From Fimbriimonadaceae bacterium (lineage in GTDB: Bacteria; Armatimonadota; Fimbriimonadia; Fimbriimonadales; Fimbriimonadaceae), in contig CP075364.1 of NCBI GenBank assembly GCA_019454105.1, forward strand, positions 1,119,362-1,183,361: a stretch of DNA of 64,000 nt, in the 5' to 3' direction. Within the stretch, counting starts at the first letter, position 1, and every line of letters starts with the position of its first letter. This document shows positions 35,062 to 43,285 of this stretch, in pieces. The position numbers were made by a program, and so were the translations under genes. The notes under the pieces are model-generated. The model worked only from the letters and a program-made list of their open reading frames with translations. It ran no database searches and had not been told where the DNA came from.

Positions 35062-38000
35062 TCAGAACCGGAGCGAATAGTCCAGTCTCAGGTTCCAGTT
35101 CTGGAGCCGCTGGTCGTTGGGCCTTGCAATCTCCCAGTTGACGTTACCGAGCGAAAGGGAGAGGTTCTGGTTGAGTCCAGGGCGTTGGTCGTATCGGAAC
35201 CGGAAACCATGGGACCGCTGCTTCGGGCCGGTCTGGTTGGAATCGGCCATCACGTACTCCAGGTACACAGGGGACGGACAATCCGCGAACAGGGTGAGGC
35301 CGAGGCGGCTGGCGTAAATCTGATGGCCGGTCAGCTGGTTCAGAAGCTCTTCGTATGTGAAGGCGCCGTGAACAGACTTCTCCCGATTGTAGGCAATGGT
35401 CCAACGGTTTGATTTGGCTGGGTCAGCCCTGGTGCCAAGGAGCACGTTGGGGTCGTTGATGAGCGGGTTCGTCGAGAGCGTGTGCTGGATTTGGAGGCCG
35501 CGCGTCGGTTCGGCCACCATGTTGTAGTTCCGCACCATGACCTGGTTGCCCTCGGGCAGGGTGCGCAGGATGTATGAAAGCTCGGCCCTCAACCAGCCTT
35601 TGCCAGTCACGTCCGAAGTCGCCTTGAACTCGCGGTCGATGGCCATCTCGCCTGATTGGGGAAGGGTCTGGCTCCGGTAGCCGAACCCGAAGGCAAAGCT
35701 ACCGAACCGACCGCCGAACCCCATCGAGCGGTTTTCGCGCTGCCACATATTGTGGTCGCGGACAGTGTCGACCCCGTAATTGAAGTTCACATCCTTGACG
35801 AACCCCCAGTCCAGGGGCTTCACGTTCGAAAGCGAAACGGCTCCGATGTGCTGGTCGCGCCGGTGGTCCCACCCGTACCGCTGATAGCTGGCGCTGTCAA
35901 GCTTGATTCCCTGAAACTCGCCGGGCGTGACGTTGACGTTGTTGTCGAGGGTGCCTTCGGTCTCGCCTCGAAGCGAACGCAAGCTCTTGTAGTTGAGCCT
36001 GATGTTGCGCCCGAAGTCGATCCAGAACCCGTAGTGTCGGTGCGTCTCGTCGAGCTTGTCTCCGTCGCGTTTGATGTTGGTCTGGGTCACGGACACGCCC
36101 GTCCGAGGCGTGAGTTGCTGGGCGAGGGTGTTGCTCGTGAGCGTCTCGCGTTCGCCGTTCTCGTACCGAGTCTGCCCGTGCTCTGACCGTACGGTCGTCG
36201 TCTTTGAAAGCTGGGCGTCGTAGACCACCGACTGGCGCACCGAGTCGGGGCTCTGGTCTTCCACGCCGTTGAAGCGTTTGTCCTCTTCCGAGACCGTCAT
36301 CTTGCCAAGGGCGCCGAAGTCGCGGCTGACGCTGACCGTCTCGACCTCTCGGTCGATCAAGGTCTGGGACGGATCGGTGTTCTTCCAAACGTTCTTTGAG
36401 GCCGCGATCTGAGTGGATTTATCGAGCCGGTAGACGGCGGAGGCGGCGCTGGCGAAACGATGGACACCCGTGGTCTGGTTGCCCGACCGGTCTTCGCGCC
36501 AGTCGAGCGACACGCTGGGCAGCAGTTGCCAGGCCACGGCTGTTTCCCGCTGCTTGAACCCGATCATGCCCAGGAACCGGTCACGCTCGGGATCGACCGT
36601 GGTCGGCAGACCCGAATAGCTGGCGTCGACCTCCCGCTCCGCGACGTCGATCTTGAGGCCCTTGTCCGAGAAACTGAGGGTCTGCCTGCCGGCCCCGCCG
36701 GTGGCGTCGCTCATCCCCATCTTGGAATAGGCGAGCAACTTGGATCCGCCCAAGCGGGACTGAAGAGTGAGATCGGTCTTCTCGAATCCGGTGGAGAGCC
36801 CCAGAGCTTGCTGTTCGGTGAGCGTCATGCGCTTGACCTCGCCGAACTCGGCCCCGGTGTCCTGGTGGCGCCAGGAAGCGTTCAGCGACGGGCTCGAAAA
36901 GCCATAGTTCGTGACCATCAGGCGGTCTGTCTCGCCCTGGGCGACATATTGGTCGGCCTTGACCGCGGTTCCCCGGCCGAAGTCGAACCCAGCCCGCCAG
37001 ACCGATCGGGACAGGCCCGCCGACGCGCCCCAGGCGTTCCAATCCGGGCCCTGGACGCCTGCCCCGGGGTTGACCATCCGCACCATCGCGCCGAGGTGGT
37101 TGCCGACCTCCTCCCTCGCCAAGGCGCCGAGACCAGTGAATCCGGCCTCCACCTCGCGGCGGGCATGGTCGAAAGTGAACCGGCCCACCTTGCCCGAAAG
37201 GTCTTGGGCGAGAAAGTCGCCGTTGTCGCTTCGGACGGCGCCTCGGTTGTAGGCAAGTTTGAGATCGGCGGCGGGCCGGACCATCGTCGGTTGGCCGTTC
37301 TCGCCCGCTGGACCGGGACTGCTGCGGCCGGTCACAACCTTGGTGCTGACGTCCACCGAGAGCGCCTCACGCGACAACCCGCCCTCGCGGGCCAGCTGGC
37401 CGCGGTCTCCCTCGCGAAGGTCGTTGAACCGGCTGAACCCTTCGTCGATCTGTTGGTCGCTCAAGCCGATCTTGACGGTCGGGGTCTCAAGCGCGAAGCC
37501 ACGGCGGTGAATGCCTTTCGAGTCGTCGGCTTCGATCTTGGTGGTGTTGAACCGGAACTGACCCCCAGCGAAGCCCTTGGAGAGGCCGAGGCTCTCGCGA
37601 ACCATGCCTTGCTCCTTGGCCAATTGCTCGCGGTCGGACTCCGCGATCTCTTTGAATTTTCTGAAGCCTCGGTCGACTCGGTGCGAAGCGTAGTTCAAGT
37701 CCATTCCCGCGACCTTGGCCGAGTAATCGCGCCACTCGATCGACGCGCCTTCGTCGCCGACCGACCTGAGGCCGAACCCGACTCGAAATCCCTTTCCACC
37801 GAGTTCCCGCCCTTGGAAGTTTGTGCGCTTAAGACCCCGCTCGTGAGACAGCCGCTGGACTGTCGCTTGGTCGTAGCCCGCCGCTTCGACCGCCTGGAAC
37901 CCGCTGAATTTTTCGTCGACGTCTTGGTAGTCGACCTGAAGGTTGCCGCCCAGCCCCTTGGCCGACAAGCTTTGGAGGATAGCAGTGCCGCGTCCTTCTT

Positions 38001-38598
38001 GAACAGGGGCCGTGCCCGCGCCCTCGCCCATCAAGCTCGTTGTCTGGGCCCGCTTGCGGTCGCCGACCATGAAGAAACCTTTGAGGTTGCCCGCTCCCAG
38101 GCTGAACGAGTTGTTGAGGCCATAGACGTTCGACTCAAGGACGGTGCCGTCTCCGAGCCGCTCAGTGACGCCGAGCCCCATGACGAGCGACGCTTCCTTT
38201 CGGAGCTGGAATGTGAAGCCTTGGAACTGACTGCCCGATGATCCGAGCCCGAAGGAGCCCTTTTGCCCGGTCGCCGGGTCATACCGATACTCCACCGTGA
38301 CGGCCTCGCCGGAACTGCTCGGAACCTTGAGGTAGACGACTCCGGAGACGTAGTCGATGAAGTAATCGCGCTCCCGTACGAGGGTTCGGCCCCGGAAGGT
38401 GACCCGCTCGGATCCGACTTTCACCTGGCCGTTGCGCAAAGGCACCGAGTTCTTGTCCCCGTTCAGGCGGACGAGGTCAAAGGAGGTCTTCCCGCCGATC
38501 TGGGCTACCGCCGCTTGGGGCGAGGCAGGATCAGTCTGGCCCGCCGCTGCCCATGGCAACGCCGCGAACGCCAAACCGAGTCCGAGGATCCTCTTCAT
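35062..38598 (-). CDS. Giant outer-membrane beta-barrel-like protein with internal repeats
   Basis: This 1178-residue protein of unknown function has a signal peptide (MKRILGLGLAFAALPWAAAG). A domain at about 35-110 (FRGRTLVRERDYFIDYVSGV, then VYLKVPSS) follows, and then hundreds of residues of alternating strand and turn. The chain ends LRLDYSLRF, with terminal Phe and alternating aromatics, the classical outer-membrane insertion signal. Six copies of a unit like VDxGFxxFxxLxxxDRxQLAxExGL recur near residues 227, 307, 383, 482, 579 and 655. An outer-membrane barrel with helical inserts is inferred. A GATAAT box near 38620 suggests a 25-30 nt leader. No homologue family is recognised. Confidence 0.75.
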   Translation of the reverse strand: MKRILGLGLAFAALPWAAAGQTDPASPQAAVAQIGGKTSFDLVRLNGDKNSVPLRNGQVKVGSERVTFRGRTLVRERDYFIDYVSGVVYLKVPSSSGEAVTVEYRYDPATGQKGSFGLGSSGSQFQGFTFQLRKEASLVMGLGVTERLGDGTVLESNVYGLNNSFSLGAGNLKGFFMVGDRKRAQTTSLMGEGAGTAPVQEGRGTAILQSLSAKGLGGNLQVDYQDVDEKFSGFQAVEAAGYDQATVQRLSHERGLKRTNFQGRELGGKGFRVGFGLRSVGDEGASIEWRDYSAKVAGMDLNYASHRVDRGFRKFKEIAESDREQLAKEQGMVRESLGLSKGFAGGQFRFNTTKIEADDSKGIHRRGFALETPTVKIGLSDQQIDEGFSRFNDLREGDRGQLAREGGLSREALSVDVSTKVVTGRSSPGPAGENGQPTMVRPAADLKLAYNRGAVRSDNGDFLAQDLSGKVGRFTFDHARREVEAGFTGLGALAREEVGNHLGAMVRMVNPGAGVQGPDWNAWGASAGLSRSVWRAGFDFGRGTAVKADQYVAQGETDRLMVTNYGFSSPSLNASWRHQDTGAEFGEVKRMTLTEQQALGLSTGFEKTDLTLQSRLGGSKLLAYSKMGMSDATGGAGRQTLSFSDKGLKIDVAEREVDASYSGLPTTVDPERDRFLGMIGFKQRETAVAWQLLPSVSLDWREDRSGNQTTGVHRFASAASAVYRLDKSTQIAASKNVWKNTDPSQTLIDREVETVSVSRDFGALGKMTVSEEDKRFNGVEDQSPDSVRQSVVYDAQLSKTTTVRSEHGQTRYENGERETLTSNTLAQQLTPRTGVSVTQTNIKRDGDKLDETHRHYGFWIDFGRNIRLNYKSLRSLRGETEGTLDNNVNVTPGEFQGIKLDSASYQRYGWDHRRDQHIGAVSLSNVKPLDWGFVKDVNFNYGVDTVRDHNMWQRENRSMGFGGRFGSFAFGFGYRSQTLPQSGEMAIDREFKATSDVTGKGWLRAELSYILRTLPEGNQVMVRNYNMVAEPTRGLQIQHTLSTNPLINDPNVLLGTRADPAKSNRWTIAYNREKSVHGAFTYEELLNQLTGHQIYASRLGLTLFADCPSPVYLEYVMADSNQTGPKQRSHGFRFRYDQRPGLNQNLSLSLGNVNWEIARPNDQRLQNWNLRLDYSLRF

Positions 38599-38718
38599 TC
38601 AGGCACAACGCCTCTGCTTGTATTATCGCTTATCGGCATCCTTCCGGTGCGCCCTCCGACAAACTCCTGGTGAATGTGCTGGAGCCCCTTCCAAGGAGAC
38701 GTCTCGGACAGCCAAGGG

Positions 38719-39843
38719 CTACAGGTTCACCCAAGCCTTGCTGGCCGCGCTCCTCTCGACCGCGTCGAGTACCCGCTGGTTCAAATAGCCATCCTCGATG
38801 TCAGGCCTGAACCTCTCTCCCCGGTCGCGGGCCACAAGCGCCTCGGCGACCAGATTGATGAAGGTGTGCTCGTAACCGATGATATGGCCCACCGGCCAGT
38901 ACCTCCCCGCAAAGGGGTGTGAGGAGTCAGTGGCAAGGACAGTCCGGAACCCTCTTGTGCCGGGGGGGTCGAGCTCGCTGTAGTACTCCAGTTCGTTCAT
39001 CCGCTCGAGGTCGAAGACGAGGCTGCCTTTCTCGCCATTGATCTCGAAGCGGTTCGCGTTCTTCCGACCGACCGCAAAGCGCGTCGCTTCGAAGGTGCCA
39101 AGAGCCCCGGAAGCGAACCGAGCGATGAACGCGGCCGCATCATCGACGTCGACGGGCCCGCTCCCTCCGCCTTCAGGCAGGGGCCGCTCCGTGACGAACG
39201 TCTCGAGTTGACCGACGACGCTCTGAATTTCCCCGACAAGGTGACGGCCTAGGTCGATGATGTGAGAGCCGATGTCTCCCAAGGCGCCGGATCCGGTCCT
39301 GGCCTTCTCGAGACGCCAGACCCGTGGGAACTGAGGATCGGCGATCCAATCTTGCAGATAGGCGGCGCGAAAGTGGAAGATCCGACCAAGGCGTCCCTCA
39401 TCGATCCACTTCTTGGCCAAGGACACTGCCGGCGCGAACCGATAGTTGTGGAAAACGACGCTCGGCTTGCCGCTCTTGGCCACGGCGTCGCGCATCTTGG
39501 CCGCTTCTGCGATCGTGTTCCCGATCGGCTTCTCGCACCAGACCGACTTCCCCGCTTCGGCCGCCGCGCAGACAATGTCGCAATGGCTGTCGCCAGGCGT
39601 GCTGACATCAATGATGTCGATCTCGGGATCGTCGACCACACGCCGCCAATCAGTCTCGAACCCCTCCCATCCGAAGGTCTCCGCCGCCTTCCGGACGCCA
39701 GTTTCCGTGCGGCCGCAGATCGTCTTCATGCGCACATCGACGGGAAGGTCGAAGTACCGGCCGACTTGGCGATAGGCGTTGCTGTGGGCCTTGCCCATGA
39801 ACTGGTAGCCGATGAGGCCGACGGTGAGGGTTGGCTTGCCCAT
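38719..39843 (-). CDS. Gfo/Idh/MocA-family oxidoreductase
   Basis: This 374-residue NAD(P)-dependent dehydrogenase is distinct from the one at 10327. The Rossmann start is VGLIGYQFMGKAHSNAYRQ. IDVSTPGDSHCDIVCAAAEAGK leads to the CEKPIGNTIAEA signature with the catalytic-type lysine. The second half has GSGALGDIGSHIIDLGRHLVG and FEINGEKGSLVFDLERMNEL, typical of sugar or inositol dehydrogenases acting on larger substrates. The ATG at 39843 is fixed by a TAGAAT box 8 nt upstream; the frame continues 40 residues further without conservation. The substrate is unknown. Confidence 0.9.
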   Translation of the reverse strand: MGKPTLTVGLIGYQFMGKAHSNAYRQVGRYFDLPVDVRMKTICGRTETGVRKAAETFGWEGFETDWRRVVDDPEIDIIDVSTPGDSHCDIVCAAAEAGKSVWCEKPIGNTIAEAAKMRDAVAKSGKPSVVFHNYRFAPAVSLAKKWIDEGRLGRIFHFRAAYLQDWIADPQFPRVWRLEKARTGSGALGDIGSHIIDLGRHLVGEIQSVVGQLETFVTERPLPEGGGSGPVDVDDAAAFIARFASGALGTFEATRFAVGRKNANRFEINGEKGSLVFDLERMNELEYYSELDPPGTRGFRTVLATDSSHPFAGRYWPVGHIIGYEHTFINLVAEALVARDRGERFRPDIEDGYLNQRVLDAVERSAASKAWVNL

Positions 39844-39851
39844 GGCGACAG

Positions 39852-39857
39852 ATTCTA
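39852..39857 (-). promoter_or_regulatory. -10-like box TAGAAT, leaderless start of the 39843 gene
   Basis: On the minus strand TAGAAT is followed by 8 nt and the ATG at 39843. No Shine-Dalgarno sequence is visible. Confidence 0.55.
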
Positions 39858-39991
39858 TCCCGGACTGTTGTCCCGCCCAAGCCGTGTCCGATCCGACGAC
39901 GGATTGACCGTCCTGTCGGAAATCATGTCGGATCGACAAACGGGCCAAACCGCCGTCAGGCAAGTCAAGGACGGCGGCTCCGGGGCGTCCT

Positions 39992-39997
39992 CATGAT
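39992..39997 (+). promoter_or_regulatory. -10-like box CATGAT, leaderless start of the PEP-CTERM operon
   Basis: CATGAT is followed by 6 nt and the GTG at 40004. It would drive the three-gene operon 40004-42258. Confidence 0.45.
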
Positions 39998-40003
39998 CGA
40001 AGC

Positions 40004-40729
40004 GTGCGATGTTTCCGTCACGCTTTGATCCTTCCTTTCGCGATGGTCGCCTCAATGTCGTTTGCCGAGACCTTCAGCCAGGAGACTGTCGGCGACGTCT
40101 GGGTCTATGACCGCGCCACCGACCCTCGGTTCGACCCCATCCTCAGAGTTTGGGGAGACGGCACGGATTCCTACAACAAGAACGGCTATCCGCCAGGCGA
40201 GGAGTTCTCCCACAGCTACCTGATGTTCGACCTCTCAGGCGTCGCTTCTGGCGACTACTTCGTCACGTCGGCCACCCTGAAGCTCCGCATGCGGCCAGCG
40301 ACCTACACGCTCGACGCGGCCCGCGCGAACCCCCTCGAAGCGCGCGCCCTCGGAACGTCGTGGAACGAGTCGACATGGGACTACAACGCCGGAAATCCGA
40401 ACCCTGAGCCCGTCCGGTTCGGAATTGGCGACCTGTCGAACTACAGCCAGACCGGCGAGTGGGACATGACGATCGACCTGCTCGGCGGCACCGGATTCGA
40501 AGCGAGCTTCAATCAGGCTTTGAACTCCAACGGCACGATCGCCATCGCTCTGACCAGTTCCATCCTTGTCCAGGGCCAGGGCGGGGCCCCCTACCGCTTC
40601 TATAGCCGCGACTTCGGACTGCCAGGATCGGCCCCCAAGCTTGACCTGACCTTCACTCCGGTGCCCGAGCCTGGAACGATGGCCGCCCTGGCCTTGGCCG
40701 GGCTCATGTTCCGTCGCCGGCGGTCCTGA
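40004..40729 (+). CDS. PEP-CTERM-anchored DNRLRE-like beta-sandwich protein A
   Basis: This 241-residue exported protein has a signal peptide (LPFAMVASMSFA), a beta-rich domain with VGDVWVYDRATDPRFDP, EFSHSYLMFDLSG, LEARALGTSWNESTWDY and YRFYSRDFG (the pattern of DNRLRE/disaggregatase-like domains), and a C-terminal VPEPGTMAALALAGLMFRRR. The PEP motif, hydrophobic helix and arginine cluster form a PEP-CTERM sorting signal, which exosortase cleaves during surface export. The start is a GTG with a -10-like box 6 nt upstream. It is paralogous to the gene at 41479. No exosortase gene lies in the window. Confidence 0.85.
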   Translation: MRCFRHALILPFAMVASMSFAETFSQETVGDVWVYDRATDPRFDPILRVWGDGTDSYNKNGYPPGEEFSHSYLMFDLSGVASGDYFVTSATLKLRMRPATYTLDAARANPLEARALGTSWNESTWDYNAGNPNPEPVRFGIGDLSNYSQTGEWDMTIDLLGGTGFEASFNQALNSNGTIAIALTSSILVQGQGGAPYRFYSRDFGLPGSAPKLDLTFTPVPEPGTMAALALAGLMFRRRRS

Positions 40730-40735
40730 GGAACC

Positions 40736-41482
40736 ATGAAACAGAGACGCTTCGGATTCACGCTCATCGAGTTGCTGGTCGTTTTGGCGATCGTCGCCAT
40801 CCTCGCCGCCGTCCTCTTCCCTGTCTTCGCCCAGGCCAAAGCGGGCGGGAAGAGGGCGGCGAGCCTGGCCCACGCTCGCCAGGTCGGTGTGGCCGCCTTC
40901 CTCTACCTGGACGACAACGGCGACCGGCACCCAATGCTCCAGTACTCCGGGCCCGCGGGCCAGACCGCTCCTGACAACTTCGGGTTTTTCCGATGGCCAT
41001 GGTTGCTGCGGCCCTATGCCAAGAGCTTCGACGTCTTCCTGGACCCGGCCGACTGGGAGCGGCCCGATTTCCGCGACAAGAACGACCCCAACTTTGGCTA
41101 TGCCTTCGGGCTTTGCCCAAGCTTTGGTTACCACGCGCGGCTGTTCTCGCCGGGTGCCGAAGAGTACTTGCCCGACCACGAGCCGTTCGCACCCATCGTC
41201 GCTTCGGTCGTTCAAGCCCCGACCGAGACCGTCTTCCTCGCCCAAAGCACCTGGTTTTGGCCGCTCGACAAGCCGAACGTGGGCTACTACCGGATCTATC
41301 CGCCCGAGCGCTGGACCCGGCAACTGCCTGCCAGCGGCCGGACTTGGGGGCACTTCTGGCCCCGCCACTTCGGCACCCACGGCACGGTGCTGTTTGCCGA
41401 CGGCCATGTCAAGTCCATGACCCCGACCACCCTCGACCGCGCCGGCTATTGGAACGGGCTCGGGCTCCAGACACGACCATGA
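40736..41482 (+). CDS. Type IV pilin-like / pseudopilin protein (prepilin N-terminus)
   Basis: The 248-residue protein has a class III prepilin leader: MKQRRFG, with peptidase cleavage before FTLIELLVVLAIVAILAA and Glu at +5. The FPVFAQAK that follows and the C-terminal HGTVLFADGHVKSMTP are typical of the DUF1559-type pseudopilin-like proteins abundant in Planctomycetes and Armatimonadota. The globular part contains a WLLRPYAKSFDVFLDPADW block. It is the middle gene of an operon: 6 nt after PEP-CTERM protein A and overlapping protein B by 4 nt (ATGA). The function is unknown; a surface filament or secretion role is inferred. Confidence 0.88.
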   Translation: MKQRRFGFTLIELLVVLAIVAILAAVLFPVFAQAKAGGKRAASLAHARQVGVAAFLYLDDNGDRHPMLQYSGPAGQTAPDNFGFFRWPWLLRPYAKSFDVFLDPADWERPDFRDKNDPNFGYAFGLCPSFGYHARLFSPGAEEYLPDHEPFAPIVASVVQAPTETVFLAQSTWFWPLDKPNVGYYRIYPPERWTRQLPASGRTWGHFWPRHFGTHGTVLFADGHVKSMTPTTLDRAGYWNGLGLQTRP

Positions 41483-42258
41483 TCCGACCTCTGTTTCTCG
41501 CCGCTGCCAGCCTCATTCTCATCGTTCCCTCTCCCGCCCAGTCTTTGAGCCTCCGCCCGACCGACGACGTCTGGGTTTATGAGCACTCCGTCGATCCCGG
41601 TGGAGACCCGATCTCGCGCGTCTGGGGCGACGGGACGCGGTCGTTTCGTGACAGCTACCCGCCCGGGCAAGAGTTCTCTTACACCTATCTGCGTTTCGAC
41701 CTCGGATCTTTGAGCGGGAGTTCCTACCGGGTGGAGAGCGCTGTGCTCCGCATCACGAGCCGTCCCGCCGGTTACTCACGCCAGGCGGCGCTCGCCAACC
41801 CGCTCGAGGCAAGGGCCCTCGGAAGGGACTTTACCGAGGCCACGTGGAACTATGCCGACCCCACCAACCCGAACCCGCTTGGTCTATTCGGCTCAGGCGA
41901 CATGGGTGGGCACAGCACTGCGTCGGACTTTGTGATCCCCATCGACCTGAACCAGAACCGGTCGCTCTTTGGCCAGGCCCTCAACGCGGCGGTGAAAGGC
42001 GACAAAAAGCTCAAGGTGGCGCTCACGTCGCGTCTGCGTGTGGACGACATGGGCGGCCAGCCCTACCGCCTTTACACGCGGGACTTCCCGTTGGTCGTCC
42101 GGCAGCCTCTGCTGGAACTGACGCTTCGCCCAGGCCCGGAGCCGATCGGCGGCCCGACGCCGGTTCCAGAGCCCGCCACATTGTCGTACGGCCTGATCGC
42201 CCTGGGCATGCTCGCCCGGCGGTTCTCACGGTCGAAGAGCCAATCTGGCCCAAAATAA
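41479..42258 (+). CDS. PEP-CTERM-anchored DNRLRE-like beta-sandwich protein B
   Basis: This 259-residue paralogue of the protein at 40004 shares its core in the same order: DVWVYEHSVDPGGDP, VWGDGTRSF, YPPGQEFSYTYLRFDL, NPLEARALGRDFTEATW and YRLYTRDF. A signal peptide (FLAAASLILIVPSPAQS) precedes it. The tail PVPEPATLSYGLIALGML followed by ARRFSRSK is a PEP-CTERM signal. The ATG overlaps the prepilin stop by 4 nt. Protein B may have arisen from A by duplication and was then separated by the prepilin gene. The ligand and partner are unknown. Confidence 0.85.
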   Translation: MIRPLFLAAASLILIVPSPAQSLSLRPTDDVWVYEHSVDPGGDPISRVWGDGTRSFRDSYPPGQEFSYTYLRFDLGSLSGSSYRVESAVLRITSRPAGYSRQAALANPLEARALGRDFTEATWNYADPTNPNPLGLFGSGDMGGHSTASDFVIPIDLNQNRSLFGQALNAAVKGDKKLKVALTSRLRVDDMGGQPYRLYTRDFPLVVRQPLLELTLRPGPEPIGGPTPVPEPATLSYGLIALGMLARRFSRSKSQSGPK

Positions 42259-42295
42259 GGATCTGAGTCCCTATCCACCTTTCAGCCTCGGACCG

Positions 42296-43285
42296 GTGCG
42301 GGTCGATCCGCCGCTCCTCCTCGCTCCGATGGAGGACGTCACTGCTCTTCCGATGCGCCTGATCGCCAAGCGCATCGGAGGGCCAGGCCTCATGTTCACC
42401 GAGTTCGTCAGCGCGATGGCGGTGCACCACGGCGCCAAGAAGACCCTCAAGAAGCTTTGGGTGGATCCTCTGGAGCGCCCGCTCGGCATCCAGATCTTCG
42501 GCGGCGAGCCGGACGTGATGGTGGAAACGGCCCGACTTTGCGAAGAGGCTGGCGCGGATTTGGTCGACATCAACATGGGTTGCTGGGTGCCCAAGGTCTG
42601 CAAGACAGGGTCGGGAGCGGCTTTGCTCAAGGATCCGGATCGGGCCGAGGAGATCGTCCGGGCCGTGGCGCGAGCGGTCCGTGTGCCCGTGACTGTGAAA
42701 GTGCGCGCCGGGTGGGACTGGTCGCTCTTCGCCGCCCCAGAATTGGCACTCAGGTTCCAGGACGCGGGGGCGCAAATGATCACTCTCCACGCCCGCTTCG
42801 CCAAACAGGGCTTTGAGGGAGAGGCTGACTGGCGGCTCATTTGCGAGATGCGGAAGGCGGTGCGGGTGCCACTGATCGGCAACGGCGACGTCAAGTCGCC
42901 GGAGGACGCCCGCCGGATGATCGACGAGACAGGGTGCGACGGGGTCATGGTGGGACGGGCCGCGATCAGCAACCCTTGGGGCCTGCGGTCGATCCGTTGC
43001 GGGCTGACCGGCGAGCCCGATCCAGGGCCCCCGGCGCTGGCCGAGCGGGTCGAGGTCGCGCTGGAGCACGCCCGGGCCATGGTCGAGTATGAGCGACGGG
43101 CCGACCCGTCGTCGGACGCCGCCCAAGTCGAAGCGCGGGCGATCCGGGCCCTCCGCGGGCAGTTGCCCATGTACATCAAGGGCGAACCCGGCGCGGCCGC
43201 CCTTCGTCAGAGGATCACGCTTTGCGACAGCGTCGCCGAGTTGGAAGACATTCTGCTCGGCTTTGCCGGTCAAGCCAAGACCTGA
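42296..43285 (+). CDS. dus: tRNA-dihydrouridine synthase family protein
   Basis: Dus enzymes are FMN-dependent and reduce uridines in tRNA. The 329-residue TIM-barrel protein begins with GTG and then PPLLLAPMEDVTALPMRLI. It has GIQIFGGEPDVM, VDINMGCWVPKVCKTGSGAA with the catalytic-type Cys, VTVKVRAGWD with the FMN lysine, TLHARFAKQGFEG, VPLIGNGDVKSPEDA and GVMVGRAAISNPWG. The usual GCP motif is GCW here, an odd change right after the catalytic Cys. It starts 37 nt after the PEP-CTERM operon and overlaps the convergent GT9 gene by 16 bp. DusB-like subtype is the best guess. Confidence 0.9.
   Translation: MRVDPPLLLAPMEDVTALPMRLIAKRIGGPGLMFTEFVSAMAVHHGAKKTLKKLWVDPLERPLGIQIFGGEPDVMVETARLCEEAGADLVDINMGCWVPKVCKTGSGAALLKDPDRAEEIVRAVARAVRVPVTVKVRAGWDWSLFAAPELALRFQDAGAQMITLHARFAKQGFEGEADWRLICEMRKAVRVPLIGNGDVKSPEDARRMIDETGCDGVMVGRAAISNPWGLRSIRCGLTGEPDPGPPALAERVEVALEHARAMVEYERRADPSSDAAQVEARAIRALRGQLPMYIKGEPGAAALRQRITLCDSVAELEDILLGFAGQAKT

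Noticed and set aside
36460-38241. Long open frame (593 codons) on the plus strand opposite the outer-membrane-type gene
   Set aside because: It is the antisense shadow of a high-GC gene. It has no recognisable motif, signal or start site, while the minus-strand product has a signal peptide, repeats and a barrel-type C-terminus.
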